From the NCBI RefSeq assembly GCF_011745365.1, contig NW_024468912.1, positions 4,092,001 through 4,156,000 on the forward strand: a stretch of DNA of 64,000 nt, read 5' to 3'. Source of the DNA: Cryphonectria parasitica EP155 (taxonomy: Eukaryota > Ascomycota > Sordariomycetes > Diaporthales > Cryphonectriaceae). Below, in pieces: positions 34,485-45,549 of this stretch (position 1 is its first letter; each line of letters opens with the position of its first letter). The notes under the pieces are model-generated. The model searched no databases, was not told the origin of the DNA, and saw only the letters and a program-made list of their open reading frames with translations. A program made the position numbers and the translations under genes.

Positions 34485-36233
34485 TTATTCCCTCATCTCT
34501 GTTGCCATCTCAGCAGGCACAGGTGTGTCCTGCCGACTCCCTGTAACCGGATTGAACAGACTCTCCGACTGTGCCTCTTCCGCCCTCCTCGCTAATCTCG
34601 ACACGGCCGACTCCATCGCCATAATCTGATTGAGATTCTTGCTGGACGGTGGCACCGTCGGCGTGGCCAACATGTCAATGTCCATCTCGCTAGGCGTGAG
34701 GCTGATGGCCCTCCTGGGGTCCACCTCGGCCAAGGACGACGACCCTTCATGCACCTCGGAATCAGACATTGTCACGTCCGCCATCGCATCATCGTCATAA
34801 ATACGAGCATCCTCCTCGAACCTCTCGATGCTCGGCGTGGCAACATCCATAGGCGATTGGACCACCACAGCTCGAGCCATTACAGGCTGCTGCTGCTGTA
34901 CAGCAGGGAAATCCCCTGCAGCAGCCGCCATGGCTCGTGAGCTGGAGCCAGCACCAGCCTCGACTGCAGCTTCGCTCTGCGCCCTCGCAGCCGCCCTCAG
35001 CGCAGCAATAGCACCGCCCACCTCATCCTCTGCGCCCTCCTCCTCCTCGTTCCCGATTGTCCACACCCACCGCCTGTTCCTCTCCTTTCTCTTTCTCTTC
35101 CTCACACCCATCGGGCTCCCTCCTACAGGTGACGTCGGCGTCCGTGCCACCAGGCCTGCCATCCGTCTCCTCATCTCTTCAAATGGCCCCGGCGTCATGC
35201 CGCCATCGCGTGTCGCCTCTTCGTCCGCAGGCGAGGAGGAGGGCTGGCCTGCTGCTGCTGCTGCTGCGGCGGCGGCGGCGGCGGCTGCGGCGGCAGAGGC
35301 TGGGTGGGTGGCGGTGTTGGGTGTTGCCGATGAAGACAGCGGCGAGTTGTCCTCGGCAAGCAGCAGGTCGATGTGCGAGGTGACGTATTCGTTGGTAGTG
35401 ATGATACGCTCGATGGGGCTCTCGTAGCAGACGCGGCGGGCAGCCTTCTCGGCCAGGCGCTGGGACTGGCGGCGCGGGGAGATGGGCGTTCGAGCGGTGG
35501 GTGGCGGCAGCGGTGAGTTGCGGAGAATCGAGTGCAGGGAGCGGTTGCGGACGTAGGGGAGCGAGACGTTGTTGGGCCTGGTAACGGCGAGAGGGAGGGT
35601 GTTCCGGCGTTGGTGGTGGTGGCGCGTCTGTGTCGTAGCGGCGGGGCTATTGTTGATCGCCATCGCTGCGTGATGTTGAGACGCTGTTGGAGTCGTCAGG
35701 GGCGTTGTGGAGGAGGAGGGAGAGGAATAGCCATTATTGTTTGAGATAGTCCCTGGCGCGGGTATTGTCGATGCGGACGACATGTCTGCTGTGCTGAAGG
35801 AGAAGGGCTTCGTCTCGCTGCCATCGACCGGCCCTGCAGACAGGGGAGGTGTGGCTGTCATGGTGCTCGGGAAGACAACAGCATCCTGAAGGCTCGCCAC
35901 TGCGGGAGATATCGGCTGGGCCGTGAGAGGAGTCTCAGGAGCCGAGACGAAGGGTGTAGGGGCCCCTCCATAGGGAGTCTTGGGCGCCAGGTTCTGTGTT
36001 TGCAGCCTGAGGGATTGTTGCTGTGGCTGCTTGGTGTTGATGGCTGTCACGGGCGTCGAGCGGTCGATGGCTGTGGCGTAGACATTGGAGAGGGTGTTGA
36101 AGGAGGTTGGTGATGTCGGGTTGACGACGGCAGCGATGGTCCTGGAGGCTCGGAGGTTGGGCCCGCTTGAGATGGCCTTGATCTGGAGAGACAGCCTTGG
36201 CCTCTTTGGCGGTGGATTTTGGTGGCCCGACAT
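34485..36233 (-). CDS. Intrinsically disordered protein of unknown function
   Basis: A single exon of 582 residues. The start is the ATG at 36231-36233 (MSGHQNPPPKRPRLSLQIKA), which has a good context (GCC before ATG). The 33 codons upstream, from another ATG at 36332, are less protein-like. Most of the chain is Ser/Thr/Pro/Ala-rich and disordered, with a poly-Ala tract at about residues 310-325. One compact stretch looks constrained: RNRSLHSILRNSPLPPPTARTP continuing through RRQSQRLAEKAARRVCYESPIERIITTNEY to SHIDLLLAED (about 228-295). The N-terminal KRPRL and basic KRKRKERNRR could be nuclear signals. I do not recognise the family and assign no function. Confidence 0.75.
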   Translation of the reverse strand: MSGHQNPPPKRPRLSLQIKAISSGPNLRASRTIAAVVNPTSPTSFNTLSNVYATAIDRSTPVTAINTKQPQQQSLRLQTQNLAPKTPYGGAPTPFVSAPETPLTAQPISPAVASLQDAVVFPSTMTATPPLSAGPVDGSETKPFSFSTADMSSASTIPAPGTISNNNGYSSPSSSTTPLTTPTASQHHAAMAINNSPAATTQTRHHHQRRNTLPLAVTRPNNVSLPYVRNRSLHSILRNSPLPPPTARTPISPRRQSQRLAEKAARRVCYESPIERIITTNEYVTSHIDLLLAEDNSPLSSSATPNTATHPASAAAAAAAAAAAAAAAGQPSSSPADEEATRDGGMTPGPFEEMRRRMAGLVARTPTSPVGGSPMGVRKRKRKERNRRWVWTIGNEEEEGAEDEVGGAIAALRAAARAQSEAAVEAGAGSSSRAMAAAAGDFPAVQQQQPVMARAVVVQSPMDVATPSIERFEEDARIYDDDAMADVTMSDSEVHEGSSSLAEVDPRRAISLTPSEMDIDMLATPTVPPSSKNLNQIMAMESAVSRLARRAEEAQSESLFNPVTGSRQDTPVPAEMATEMRE

Positions 36234-38927
36234 GGCTGTCGTGATAGAAGAGGAGGAGGAGGGACGGGGATGAGGACGGGATGAAAAGCAAACAACGTGA
36301 CACAGCCGTGGCAGTAGTAGTAGATAGCCCACGCATACACGAGTAGTTGCTTCAAGAAAAAGAGAGAGGGAGTAGTGTGTGCCCTTTCTTTAAGAGTATT
36401 GAGTAGAGTGAAGTAGAGTAGAGAGAGGTGCAGTGGGTTTAAGGTGGTCCGCACGATATAATGCGAAACATGAAACAACCCGGTTTGAGGTCTCTCGGCC
36501 GACGTCAGATGAGCGTGGTTATGACTGTAGCAGATGAGACTCTCTCTCTCTCTCTCTCTTTTTCTTCCTCACTTCTTCTCTCTCTCCCTTTTTCTCAAGG
36601 CAACCGACAGAATTGAATCGTGGGCGGCAAAAAGAAAAAAAAAAAAAAAGAAACGAAAGAAATTTCCAAAAGCGTTGGGGACCGAAAAACCCGGGGGGAA
36701 GGAACAAATGGTCGGCGGCTATATAATGTGACAAGGGTGGTGGTGGTGAGAGGGAAAGTGTAAAGAGGTGTGTGAGAGCTGCAAGTGTGCGAGTGACAAG
36801 GCGGGAAGCTTCCCCTCCCTCCCCTCCTTTCGGCAGGATAGGAACAAAAAGACAAGACAGATAGATGGACAATACTCATGAAGAAGGGCCCTAGATGAAA
36901 AGAAGAAGAAAGCACCGGTAGGCTAATGCACAAGAGAAGCACACAACAGAATCGACAGATCAGGAAAACAAGATAGGAGGAGGAGGACAAGGTTGGGGAC
37001 CCAACAGGCCTAGATCGACCTCTTAACCATGGCTCCAAGGCGCGGGAAAGAGATCTGGTCAACCATAAAAAAAAATACATCAGAAAAAGCAAGCCTTATT
37101 GAGAAAGTGCTGACTTCACTTTAAAACAAGTGGAATTCACAGTAGCAGCAGGCAGACACACCGAAAAAGGGCGGAGGGCCCGTACTGTACCTCAAGATCC
37201 TCCTTTTTCTCCTACAAGTACTCCTCTTCCTTCTCCTCTTCTTTCTTCCTTTCCTCCTCATTCGAGCGAAAGGGGCTTACCTAGACTCCCTTGAATCCTA
37301 CCCCCCAACCACGCCACTGCAGACGATGTGATGTGCAAAGTGGGTGTGGTGGTTGGGTTGAACGAGCAGGGGTCTGGGCCATCTGGATTTGGTCTAGCTC
37401 CGAGTATCTTGTGAGCCCGTAAGCGCTGCGTACTCGCATAGCGGCACAGGCGGCTAGCCAATCAAGGCGGCTATATGCAGTGTCCCTGGCCGCCTCGTCA
37501 CAAATTGGCGTCTATTCGGGTCAGATTGTAACGGGAATTTGTCCAAAGAACCATGGTCCTGGTTCAGTTCCATAGTAAGATGGTCTCTGCTCGAACACCG
37601 ATAGGCCCGCAGTGTGAAAAGGAAAAGGAAGAAGAACAAGGCAGCCCGTACTCGCTCGACAATTCGCTGTAGAAGACGCCGCCACTGGCGCTGCTGCTTC
37701 TAGGGTTTTAGCACACACTCTCTTCCTCTCTCTCTCTCTCTCTCTTTACAGAAACGAGAAAGAGAAAGACAGAAAAACCCGTTGGCAGCGCAAGATACGA
37801 AAGAAAAGGATCGCAGAAGGAGTGATGAGGGGCGGCAATATGTGCATGTGTCTGTGTGGCTGGCTCGCATTCTCACTGTTCGGTCGTAAAGAGGGGGTGT
37901 TTGGCTTTCGGCCTTTTTTTCTGTTCTTTTTTCTTTCTTTCTTTTTTTTCTTTCCCCCTTGTGACTGGTGAATTGACGCTGTTAGGCGGGCGCCAGACGC
38001 TTGCTGAGCGCGGCTGTAATTTGGCCAGACAAAGCAACTAACTCAAACTTTCTTGTTAAAAGTCCCAAAGGATTTCTCACCACATGCGGTTCGAAATGGG
38101 GCGAAGGAAGGCCAGCCACCCTCATCACTGTTGTAGTGAACCCTACCATGTCCCCGCGCCACACAGTCACATTAGCCAAACCTACCGGCCTGGTTCGCCA
38201 AGCAGTTTATTTCTCTCTTCCGTCTACGTACTGTACCGGAGGGGTTTATAGGCCCACCCTCGGACCATCACCATTCATGCTATGGCACAATGAGTAGAAG
38301 AGAGACCAGTGGACGACGTAAGAAGAGACCAAGCCGACATACATGGCAAGCACATACTCGCAGAGAAAGAGGAGGGGGGGGGGGGAGAATGGGTCGACTA
38401 GAAACCAGGATGACAGAAAAGAGACCATGATGACAAAGAGGCCCGAAGGGACCATTCAGAGGAAACAGAAAGAGGACCAAGGGGTAATTGTAAGCTGTTG
38501 AGATGCTGCCGATCTGAGCGGATGGGAGGTATTACCCAGGAGACACAGACGAAAAGAGGAAAGACTTGAATGAAGGGCAAACCAGCATAGAGGAAGTTTC
38601 AAAGGAAACGTCCAGCAGACGCAGCGTGGGGCGTGCTCCATTGACTCCGTATGTGCGCGGTGGGCACGCAGACAGAAAGGGGAAAACCCTTTCTTTTTGC
38701 TTCCTTTCAGGATGCACACATTCTGTCAGCCGTGTTCCCCCTCTCTCTCTTCCTTCCCAACGCCAATCACGCATGGGGCCAAGAATGATTTCAAAAGTCG
38801 GTGAATGTGAAGACAAGAATCCTCCGCTTTGTCCGCCGTCCTCAGCTTAGACCGAGCACAGGTCAGATCCACCATTTTTTGCTGCCTCATTGCTGAGTTA
38901 TGGTAATCTCAGTGTTGTCACTGCCGC
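36234..38927. other. Gene-free 2.7 kb stretch
   Basis: This stretch holds the promoter of the disordered-protein gene and the 3' side of the beta-lactamase-fold gene. CT runs lie at 36539-36559 and 37721-37745, an A run near 36632-36648 and a G tract near 38372-38385. Open frames are low-complexity and show no conserved motif. Confidence 0.5.
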
Positions 38928-40115
38928 CTATATTCCCGAGCGGATCTTGCCAGCCAGCTTACACATGGCCTTCTCGAACTCGAGACTGATTTCCACGTAC
39001 ACCGGATCCCCTGCCGGCATCAGCTGCGCGCCCTTGAATCCACATATGGCATTCTCACGATCCAAAAACCAAGTGAGGTTCGGTGCTCCCCCCCACGCGA
39101 CTGTTCCCTTGCCTCGCCAGCCCGGCTTGCCTTCCGTGTCGACGATACCACAGAGACAGTGATCTATCTCTCCTTTTCGGCTACCACGGGCTACGACCCG
39201 TGTCAGGATCGGCGAAGAAAAGACGAATTCGTCCATCCCTTTCTTCTGCGCCGCACTGAGCTGTGGCCTGAACATCTCGACCACAGTCGCCCGCTTCAGC
39301 ATCTTCTCGTCCTCGGCCAGCAAGCTCTGGAGGATCTTCAAGTAGCCGCCTCCACGGATGAAGGTCCCTTGGCCGCCGTAGCAGTACTCCGTTGTTGATG
39401 GGTCCTGGGTCCCCTGGGATCCTGGGGTGTAGGTGCCGTCCTCCAACCTCTGCGCCATTGTCGCAAATTGCGAACCCGGCACCTTAAGAGGGAAAAAAGA
39501 GATCGCATCCTGCTCGACACCCACTGCCATGAAAATAATCTTTTCCATGTATTGTGATAGTTTCATACCCGTCACTCGCTCAACAGCTAGGCCGGCCCAG
39601 TCAAGGCCACAGCCATACAGCCAGGCGGTGCCTGGCTCAAAGGCCAACGGCAGGTTGAAGAGCTTTGGGACGGGCCCCGGCTGACGTGGGTGCTGCTGCC
39701 GCCACGCAATCAACAGAGGATGAATAAAGTCGTACCCAAGTCCCGAGGTGTGGGACAAGAGGTGGCGATAGGTGATTTTGTTCTTTGGTGTCTCGTACTC
39801 GGGCACCGGCTCTGCCCTCTTGATGATCTTGAGCTCGGCGAGTTCGGGGAGAACGTCATAGACCGGGCCGTCCAGGTCGAGGCGGCCCTCCTCAACGAGC
39901 CTCATGATGGAAATGCTGGTGAGAAGTTTGGTACATGATGCTGCCCACATATAAGTGTCCGCGGTCATGGGCTGTGCGTCTGGCTCAAACGAGGCGTAGC
40001 CAAAGGTGCTGTGATAGTGGAAAGCGCCAGTGGCATCTGATGCATAGAAGATGGCATTGGGGATCTTTTTTTCGTCCACGAGTTGTTGGACGTAATTTTC
40101 GAAAGCCGTAGCCAT
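38928..40115 (-). CDS. Serine beta-lactamase-fold enzyme (class C / transesterase type)
   Basis: A single exon of 395 residues with start MATAFENYVQQL at the ATG 40113-40115, which has A at -3. The nucleophile motif SxxK is S60-C-T-K63 (MWAASCTKLL). The second-motif tyrosine is likely Y167 (WLYGCGLDW). HLLSHTSGLGYDF is the conserved strand-turn region of this fold, and the third motif is probably WGGAPN near 349-354. No signal peptide is visible, so it is probably cytosolic. Fungal members of this family include esterases and acyltransferases such as LovD; bacterial relatives are AmpC and penicillin-binding proteins. Substrate and reaction are not readable from the sequence. There is no neighbouring polyketide or peptide synthase to suggest secondary metabolism. 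Confidence 0.9.
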   Translation of the reverse strand: MATAFENYVQQLVDEKKIPNAIFYASDATGAFHYHSTFGYASFEPDAQPMTADTYMWAASCTKLLTSISIMRLVEEGRLDLDGPVYDVLPELAELKIIKRAEPVPEYETPKNKITYRHLLSHTSGLGYDFIHPLLIAWRQQHPRQPGPVPKLFNLPLAFEPGTAWLYGCGLDWAGLAVERVTGMKLSQYMEKIIFMAVGVEQDAISFFPLKVPGSQFATMAQRLEDGTYTPGSQGTQDPSTTEYCYGGQGTFIRGGGYLKILQSLLAEDEKMLKRATVVEMFRPQLSAAQKKGMDEFVFSSPILTRVVARGSRKGEIDHCLCGIVDTEGKPGWRGKGTVAWGGAPNLTWFLDRENAICGFKGAQLMPAGDPVYVEISLEFEKAMCKLAGKIRSGI

Positions 40116-40891
40116 TTTGATTAAATATAAACAAAACAGTGTTGTACGGGGCTTATTGAACCTCCAAGAAAATCGATAATAACTCAACCGACCATTCTGG
40201 TCTAGTCTTCGTCGTCTTCGTCTTCGTCGTCGTCTCTCTCCGCGGGAGAGAAGGAGAAAAGAGGGAGAAAAAGCCCAACATGTTGACTTTTTCCCTCATC
40301 TATATAAGGTAGGCAGATATAATCGGGTGCAAGTAAACCCTCAGAGCTAGGCCTCAGCAACGAAGAGGATGATGCGACTAGTCGGCGTAAGACACTCCCG
40401 AGAAGGGAAATGTTGCGAGTCCGCGGTGCCGGCGATACACGTCGGGCTGCCTCGGTATACCAATATTTTTAATTAAGGGCTCTGCTCCACACCGGCCGTG
40501 TGGCTTCAAGCCAGGGGGATTGGAGCATCTTGGGTGCCCCGCCATGTTGGTTATTTGCGGGTGGACCGGATAGCCACAAAACTCAGAAGTTGCTCATACT
40601 ACAGTATGGTACGTGATGCTCTGCATTTGTGTAGCTCTCCGAGGTCGCAGATGCCAGTATATTACCACCAATGGCGGTCATCAAGGGGCAATGCGGAGGA
40701 GGGCGACTCGGCGGAGGCTGCTGCTATTGGGCTCCAGGTCCACATCTGTATTAGCAGTGCTTGTACTTGCCTGCCGGTATTGTCGTTGGTCAATACGTTC
40801 TGTCATCATTTTCTCGTTTGAGGTCCTCTTCGATGTGAACTTTGGATCTTGGATGTTGTACAGTAGAGGTTGGTTCACAGAGGGAGGAAGG

Positions 40892-40922
<31 letters not shown>

Positions 40923-41209
40923 GATAATTAATTACCTGTCGCGCCATCCAGTAATGCGCTGCAGGCAGGCGATGCGGTGACCCTTGTAGTGATTAGTCAG
41001 CCTGGTATACTTCTTTCCTTTCCCATTGACGCAACATCCGACCTGCATGTTGACTCAAAGCTTTCTAATTTCGAGGAGTCGCAACGCAGCCCACTGACGA
41101 CCATATTGCATGCCTTCAGGTGCTAAGCTCCTGGCAATACGATCATGCTACAGCAGACACGAGACGATGAGATGAGGGCCGACTCCATCAAGCCTTACAA
41201 GAGGTCAGA
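40116..41209. promoter_or_regulatory. Divergent region between the beta-lactamase-fold gene and the Pol iota gene
   Basis: The 1.1 kb separate two outward-facing genes. A TTC/TCG-rich stretch lies at 40205-40240 just upstream of the lactamase-fold gene. A TATATAAGG sequence lies near 40301, in the wrong place to be the TATA box of the polymerase gene. A GAA repeat lies at 40891-40921. No gene was recognised. Confidence 0.5.
40891..40921. repeat. GAA trinucleotide microsatellite (about 10 copies)
   Basis: A pure GAA repeat lies in the intergenic region upstream of the DNA polymerase iota gene; it is not in a coding frame of any recognised gene. Confidence 0.9.
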
Positions 41210-43124
41210 ATGGATTTCTCGGTGAAGACCAAGAAGATTCCTCGAATGAAACAGGACAGGATAGTCTTGCATTTCGTAAGATCTACGAAGCCCATTCCAA
41301 CCAGTGCGAAAACAAGACAAAAACTCATACTGCTCTCTCCCTCGCTCTATCTTCCCTTTTCAGGACTATGACTGCTTCTACGCACAAGTGGTCGAGAACT
41401 CGCAGCCCGCCTTGAGATCTCTGCCCCTGGGTATCAAGCAGAAGAGCATCCTGGCCACATGCAACTACGTCGCCCGCAACCGGGGGGTTCGAAAGCTACA
41501 GGCAATCTCAGAGGCCAAGAAGATCTGCCCGGATCTAGTCCTGGCGGACGGCGAGGACCTGTCTGCCTTTCGTGACGTGTCCAAAAGGCTATACGGCCTG
41601 CTAAGATCGTACTCGTGGAACAAGAAGGTTGAGCGTCTAGGCCTGGACGAGATCTTTCTCGATGTCACTGACATCATCGCCTACAATGTTGGTCTCCTCA
41701 ACGCTAACGCACTCTCGGAGTCCTTCTTTTGTCTTGCCCCAGATGACCCGGAGAAGGGTTTCCCCTTCGATGCCTCAGCCTTTGCTGGATGCGTTGTTGA
41801 GGGAACCAGTGACAAGCAGGGCAGCTACGAGAACCCGCTGTTTGTAAGGCTTGTCCTTGCCTCCCACCTCGCAAGATACCTTCGTCTCAAGATTGAGGAG
41901 GAGGGTTACACTTCGGCCTGCGGCATCTCAACCAACAAGCTCTTGAGCAAACTCGCCGGCAGCGTTCACAAGCCGAGGAACCAGACGACCCTGCTGTCAT
42001 TTGACCAAAAAGACGTTCTGGAATTTGTGGACCCTCATGGACTCCGTAAGGTTCCTGGGATAGGGGGCAAGATTACGCACGCGCTGGAGAGCTTCTTCTT
42101 GGGCAGGGATGCAGGCACAGCGAGTTACACCGAAGGGTCCGCCGTGACCGTTGGTGAGCTCCGAGGCCACCCTGATGTCTCTCCGCAGATGCTGGAAAGG
42201 TTGCTCGGAAGCCGCCCAGGATCGGAGAGGGGTATCGGGGAAAAGGTGTGGGCACTCGTTCATGGAATTGACGAGACCGAGGTGAAAGCCGCGTACAATG
42301 TGCCCACACAGATCTCGATCGAGGACACGTACCCTGGACTGACTGGTGGCCTGAACACGGCTGCAGAGGTCGAGCGGGAGATGCTGAAGCTTTCTGCGTC
42401 TTTGCTACGCCGGATGTATGTTGATCTCACCGAGGACGAGGAAGCAGACGAGAAAACACCTTGGTCACCGACTCGGACCCGAAGGAAATGGCTGGCGCAT
42501 CCCAAGACGCTTCGGCTGTCCACCCGCCCCAAGACGTCACACAATGATGATAAACCTTACAATTGGGGTCGGTCGAGTCGCAGCCAGCCGCTTCCGACCT
42601 TTCTCTTTACCGGCTCATCAGATACTCTGGATGACGAGGCCATCGTTGCGAAGCTTGTCAGGGAGGCGCTTCTGCCGATGTTCTCTGCGCTGAACCCGGC
42701 CAAAGACGGTTGGAACATCGGCATGATCAACATCTGTGTGGCGAACATGGTTCCTACGGCCGCCGAACCAGGTGCATCGGGGAGCGGGCGAGATATATCG
42801 CAGATGTTCCGGAGGCAGGAGGATGTACTGCGAGACTTTAGGGTGCGTGATGATGATGATGATGAAGACCAAGAGCAAGAAGAAGAGGAGGAGAGCGCCA
42901 AGCTCGTTATTTCAAAGGGTACGAGCCAGCGCGGCCTTGACATCTCTGTCCCATTAGCAGATTCGGCCAACGACATGGGCGCATACGACGTCGATACGGC
43001 GGAGGGGGAGACGGGAGTTTGGCATGAATTGGATGGAAATCAGGCTTGTCCACAATGCGGCCACTTTATTCCTCCTTTCGCCCTGGCTGCCCACGAGCGA
43101 TATCATGATCTTGGAGATGGTTGA
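41210..43124 (+). CDS. POLI: Y-family translesion DNA polymerase iota
   Basis: The 608-residue protein comes from exons 41210-41275 and 41364-43124. The short first exon (MDFSVKTKKIPRMKQ) ends in VLHF, and splicing restores the catalytic motif HFDYDCFYAQVVE. The second catalytic centre is ERLGLDEIFLDV (about residue 115-125). The finger-region text CNYVARNRGVRKLQAISEAKKICP-DLVLADGEDL follows the Pol iota pattern more closely than Pol eta or Pol kappa. A helix-hairpin-helix-like motif (LRKVPGIGGKITHAL) and the little-finger domain follow. The C-terminus carries a UBZ-type ubiquitin-binding zinc finger, CPQCG...AAHERYHD (about 585-605). An Asp/Glu-rich linker precedes it. The role is error-prone bypass of damaged bases, directed by ubiquitinated PCNA. 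Confidence 0.93.
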
Positions 43125-43533
43125 TGTGACCTGGCGAGCTGTCATGAAATGCAATGAGTAGACCAAACAAAGAAAGAAAAAAAATAATTAAGAAGTCAAA
43201 ACCCATGTCTGGACCATTGTAAGAAATTTGGAAGGCTATTACTTCAAAGACTCAAACCTTTCTAAAGGTCCGAAAAATAATTGCCAGAGTGTTTACCTAT
43301 GCGAGGATCATCTTCTCTTACTATGCTTGTTTTGCAAAGGATAATTACAGGGATTACTCTAGGGTCAGTGGGAGGGAGCTTTATCGATAAGTTACGTACC
43401 TCAAGTACTCGAGTAGTGAGATGATGGCATCCCAGCTTGATGACATGCACAAAGTACCCATCCACCCACTCTTCCTCTCAATCACAAGCCAAACCATGCC
43501 TTTCGTTCTTTCAAAAGCCACAAAACAGTCAAG
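43125..43533. promoter_or_regulatory. Intergenic region between POLI and TRAPPC13 (same strand)
   Basis: These 409 bp must hold the 3' end of the polymerase transcript and the promoter of TRAPPC13. No recognisable site was found. Confidence 0.5.
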
Positions 43534-44830
43534 ATGAGCCACCAACGATACCCTTCCCACGATCCCCTCAAGGAGCCACACTCCATCTCCCTCAAGGTCC
43601 TCAGGCAAGTGAACCATCGTCTTTCTCTCTCCCGCCATACCTTCACCACCATTATTACTATCACCAGTCTTGACTGACATTCTTCTATGCTCCAACAGGC
43701 TCTCCCGACCCTCCTTGGTAACCCAGCACCCTCTTCCCCCGACAGCCAAGCCCTCAAACCAAGCCTACCACCACCAATCACCACCAAACCCCGTCCCGGC
43801 CTCCCTCGCCTACACCACCAAGACCACCACCCACCAACCCGACACAAACCCCACCCCCTTCCTCCTCAGCCCCGTCCTCAACCTGCCCCCATCCTTCGGC
43901 TCCGCCTACGTAGGCGAGACCTTCTCCTGCACGCTATGCGCCAACCACGAGACAGACCCCGACGCCCTCCCCCCATCCTCCTCCGCCCCAGCGAGCAGGA
44001 AATCCATCCGCGACGTCCGCATCGAGGCCGAGATGAAGACCCCATCCTCCTCCTCCGGCGGCGCCGGCATCAAACTCCCCCTCTTCCCTCCTCCTTCGTC
44101 TTCTTCCGCCGGTGCTCACGAGAGCGAGGGAGCAGGCACAGACCTCGACCCCGGCCGCACCCTCCAGCGCATCGTCCACTTCGACCTCAAGGACGAAGGC
44201 AACCACGTCCTGGGCGTGACGGTGTCCTACTACGAGGCCACCGAGACCTCGGGCCGCACGAGGACGTTTCGGAAGCTGTACCAGTTCGTCTGCAAGCCCA
44301 GCCTGATTGTGCGGACCAAGGCCGGCCCGCTGCCTGCGCTGCGGCAGCAGCAGCCGACACCCCCACCAGACAATGACGACAATGAAGACGAAGAAGAAGA
44401 AGAAAAAAAGAAGGAGGCTGCTGTGGCGGCGGCGGCGGCGGCGGCAGCAGTAGCGAGCCGGAGGCGGTGGGTCCTCGAGGCCCAGCTCGAGAACTGCTCC
44501 GAGGACACCATGCAGCTGGAGCGCGTGGTCCTGGAGCTCGAACCGGGCCTGCGCTACCGCGACTGCAACTGGGAGGCGAGTGGGGCCCCCAAGCCCGTGC
44601 TGCACCCTTCCGAGGTGGAGCAGGTGTGTTTTGTGATCGAGGAGGAGGACGAGGAGGACGAGGAGGCGGCGGCGGCCGCCGGCGATGATGACAAGAAGGA
44701 GGGGGGACGTCAAGCGGTGCGGGAGGAGGAAGGGCGGATCTTGTTTGGGACGTTGGGAATCGGATGGCGGGGGGAGATGGGGAGTCGAGGCTGGCTTGCG
44801 ACGGGCAAGTTGGGCACCAGACATCTTTGA
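43534..44830 (+). CDS. TRAPPC13: TRAPP complex subunit 13 (TRAPPC13, DUF974)
   Basis: TRAPPC13 is a subunit of the TRAPPIII-type tethering complex that activates Rab1/Ypt1 in secretion and autophagy. The 400-residue protein comes from exons 43534-43604 and 43699-44830. The intron begins AG|GCAAGT, a classic GC-AG intron; splicing restores the family N-terminus HSISLKVLRLSRPSLV. Conserved features are LPPSFGSAYVGETFSCTLCAN, DVRIEAEMKT, RIVHFDLKDEGNHVLGVTVSYYE and the C-terminal ILFGTLGIGWRGEMGSRGWL. The two immunoglobulin-like beta domains are interrupted by acidic and poly-Ala stretches (about 290-315 and 352-370), expanded relative to animal proteins. The downstream DENN gene is convergent. 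Confidence 0.93.
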
Positions 44831-45549
44831 GGGGGTGCGGTATGCTTGCTTGCTCACGCAATCAGTCTGGGCATGGTGGAACGGGTTTGTGTCAGGCTGG
44901 CAAGTGCCCCCCATACTGAACAATGTATGCTGGAGCAGGGCATGTACAACCAGTCAAGCATCACCCGACGTAATGCTACTTTATCAGCTGCGGCAATATT
45001 CGTAATGATGGTGATGATGCAAAGTCTTTTTGTATCTAATCACTTTTCATCGCTAGACTTGAATGACTAGTCCTCTCGTCTCTTGATAAGTGATTCTTAA
45101 CCAACAACAGTAGTCGCAAAAGGGGGGAAGGGGTCCCTTCGCTGTTGTGCCATGGGCTGCCTTTACATATTGACCTACTTATACATGACTCTCCATAGAT
45201 GACAAAATGCCTTGCCAAGAAAAAAAAGTCTAGCCTGACGCTGATGATCCAAATGTCCTCTTCTCTCCTCACCACACACATACAGCTTGAACTTGGCCGG
45301 CTGGTGATGATACAATTTGAGCCTTCTGCTAGGCCTTTTTGTTGAATCTGAAACGTCTCTTTCTCTTTCTCGCTCTCCTCCGCTACCCTCGAAACCGGCC
45401 ATCTGCGCAAAACACCTCGATAGGGTGCCACTGTCTTGCTGTACCATAGCAGACTGCAACAATCAATGCATCAATCGCGACACACGTGGAGGAGGGTCGC
45501 CTCATGTTCAGTAGCCAAGGTCTCGTCACATGACCCGCTCCCTCGACTA
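44831..45549. other. Convergent stretch between TRAPPC13 and the DENN gene
   Basis: This 719 bp lies between two 3' ends and holds their untranslated regions. No gene is visible; open frames are short and lack conserved motifs. Confidence 0.6.

Noticed and set aside
37430..37700. Possible tRNA cluster near GCGGCACAGGCGGCTAGCC
   Set aside because: No T-arm (GGTTCRANYCC) or acceptor pairing could be found on either strand.
38928..43124. Lactamase-fold gene and polymerase as part of a secondary-metabolite cluster
   Set aside because: There is no polyketide synthase, peptide synthetase, P450, transporter or cluster regulator nearby; the flanking genes are housekeeping.
43687..44376. 229-codon frame beginning MLQQALPTLL
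   Set aside because: It is an alternative frame of TRAPPC13; its text is Pro/Arg-rich and lacks the conserved TRAPPC13 segments.
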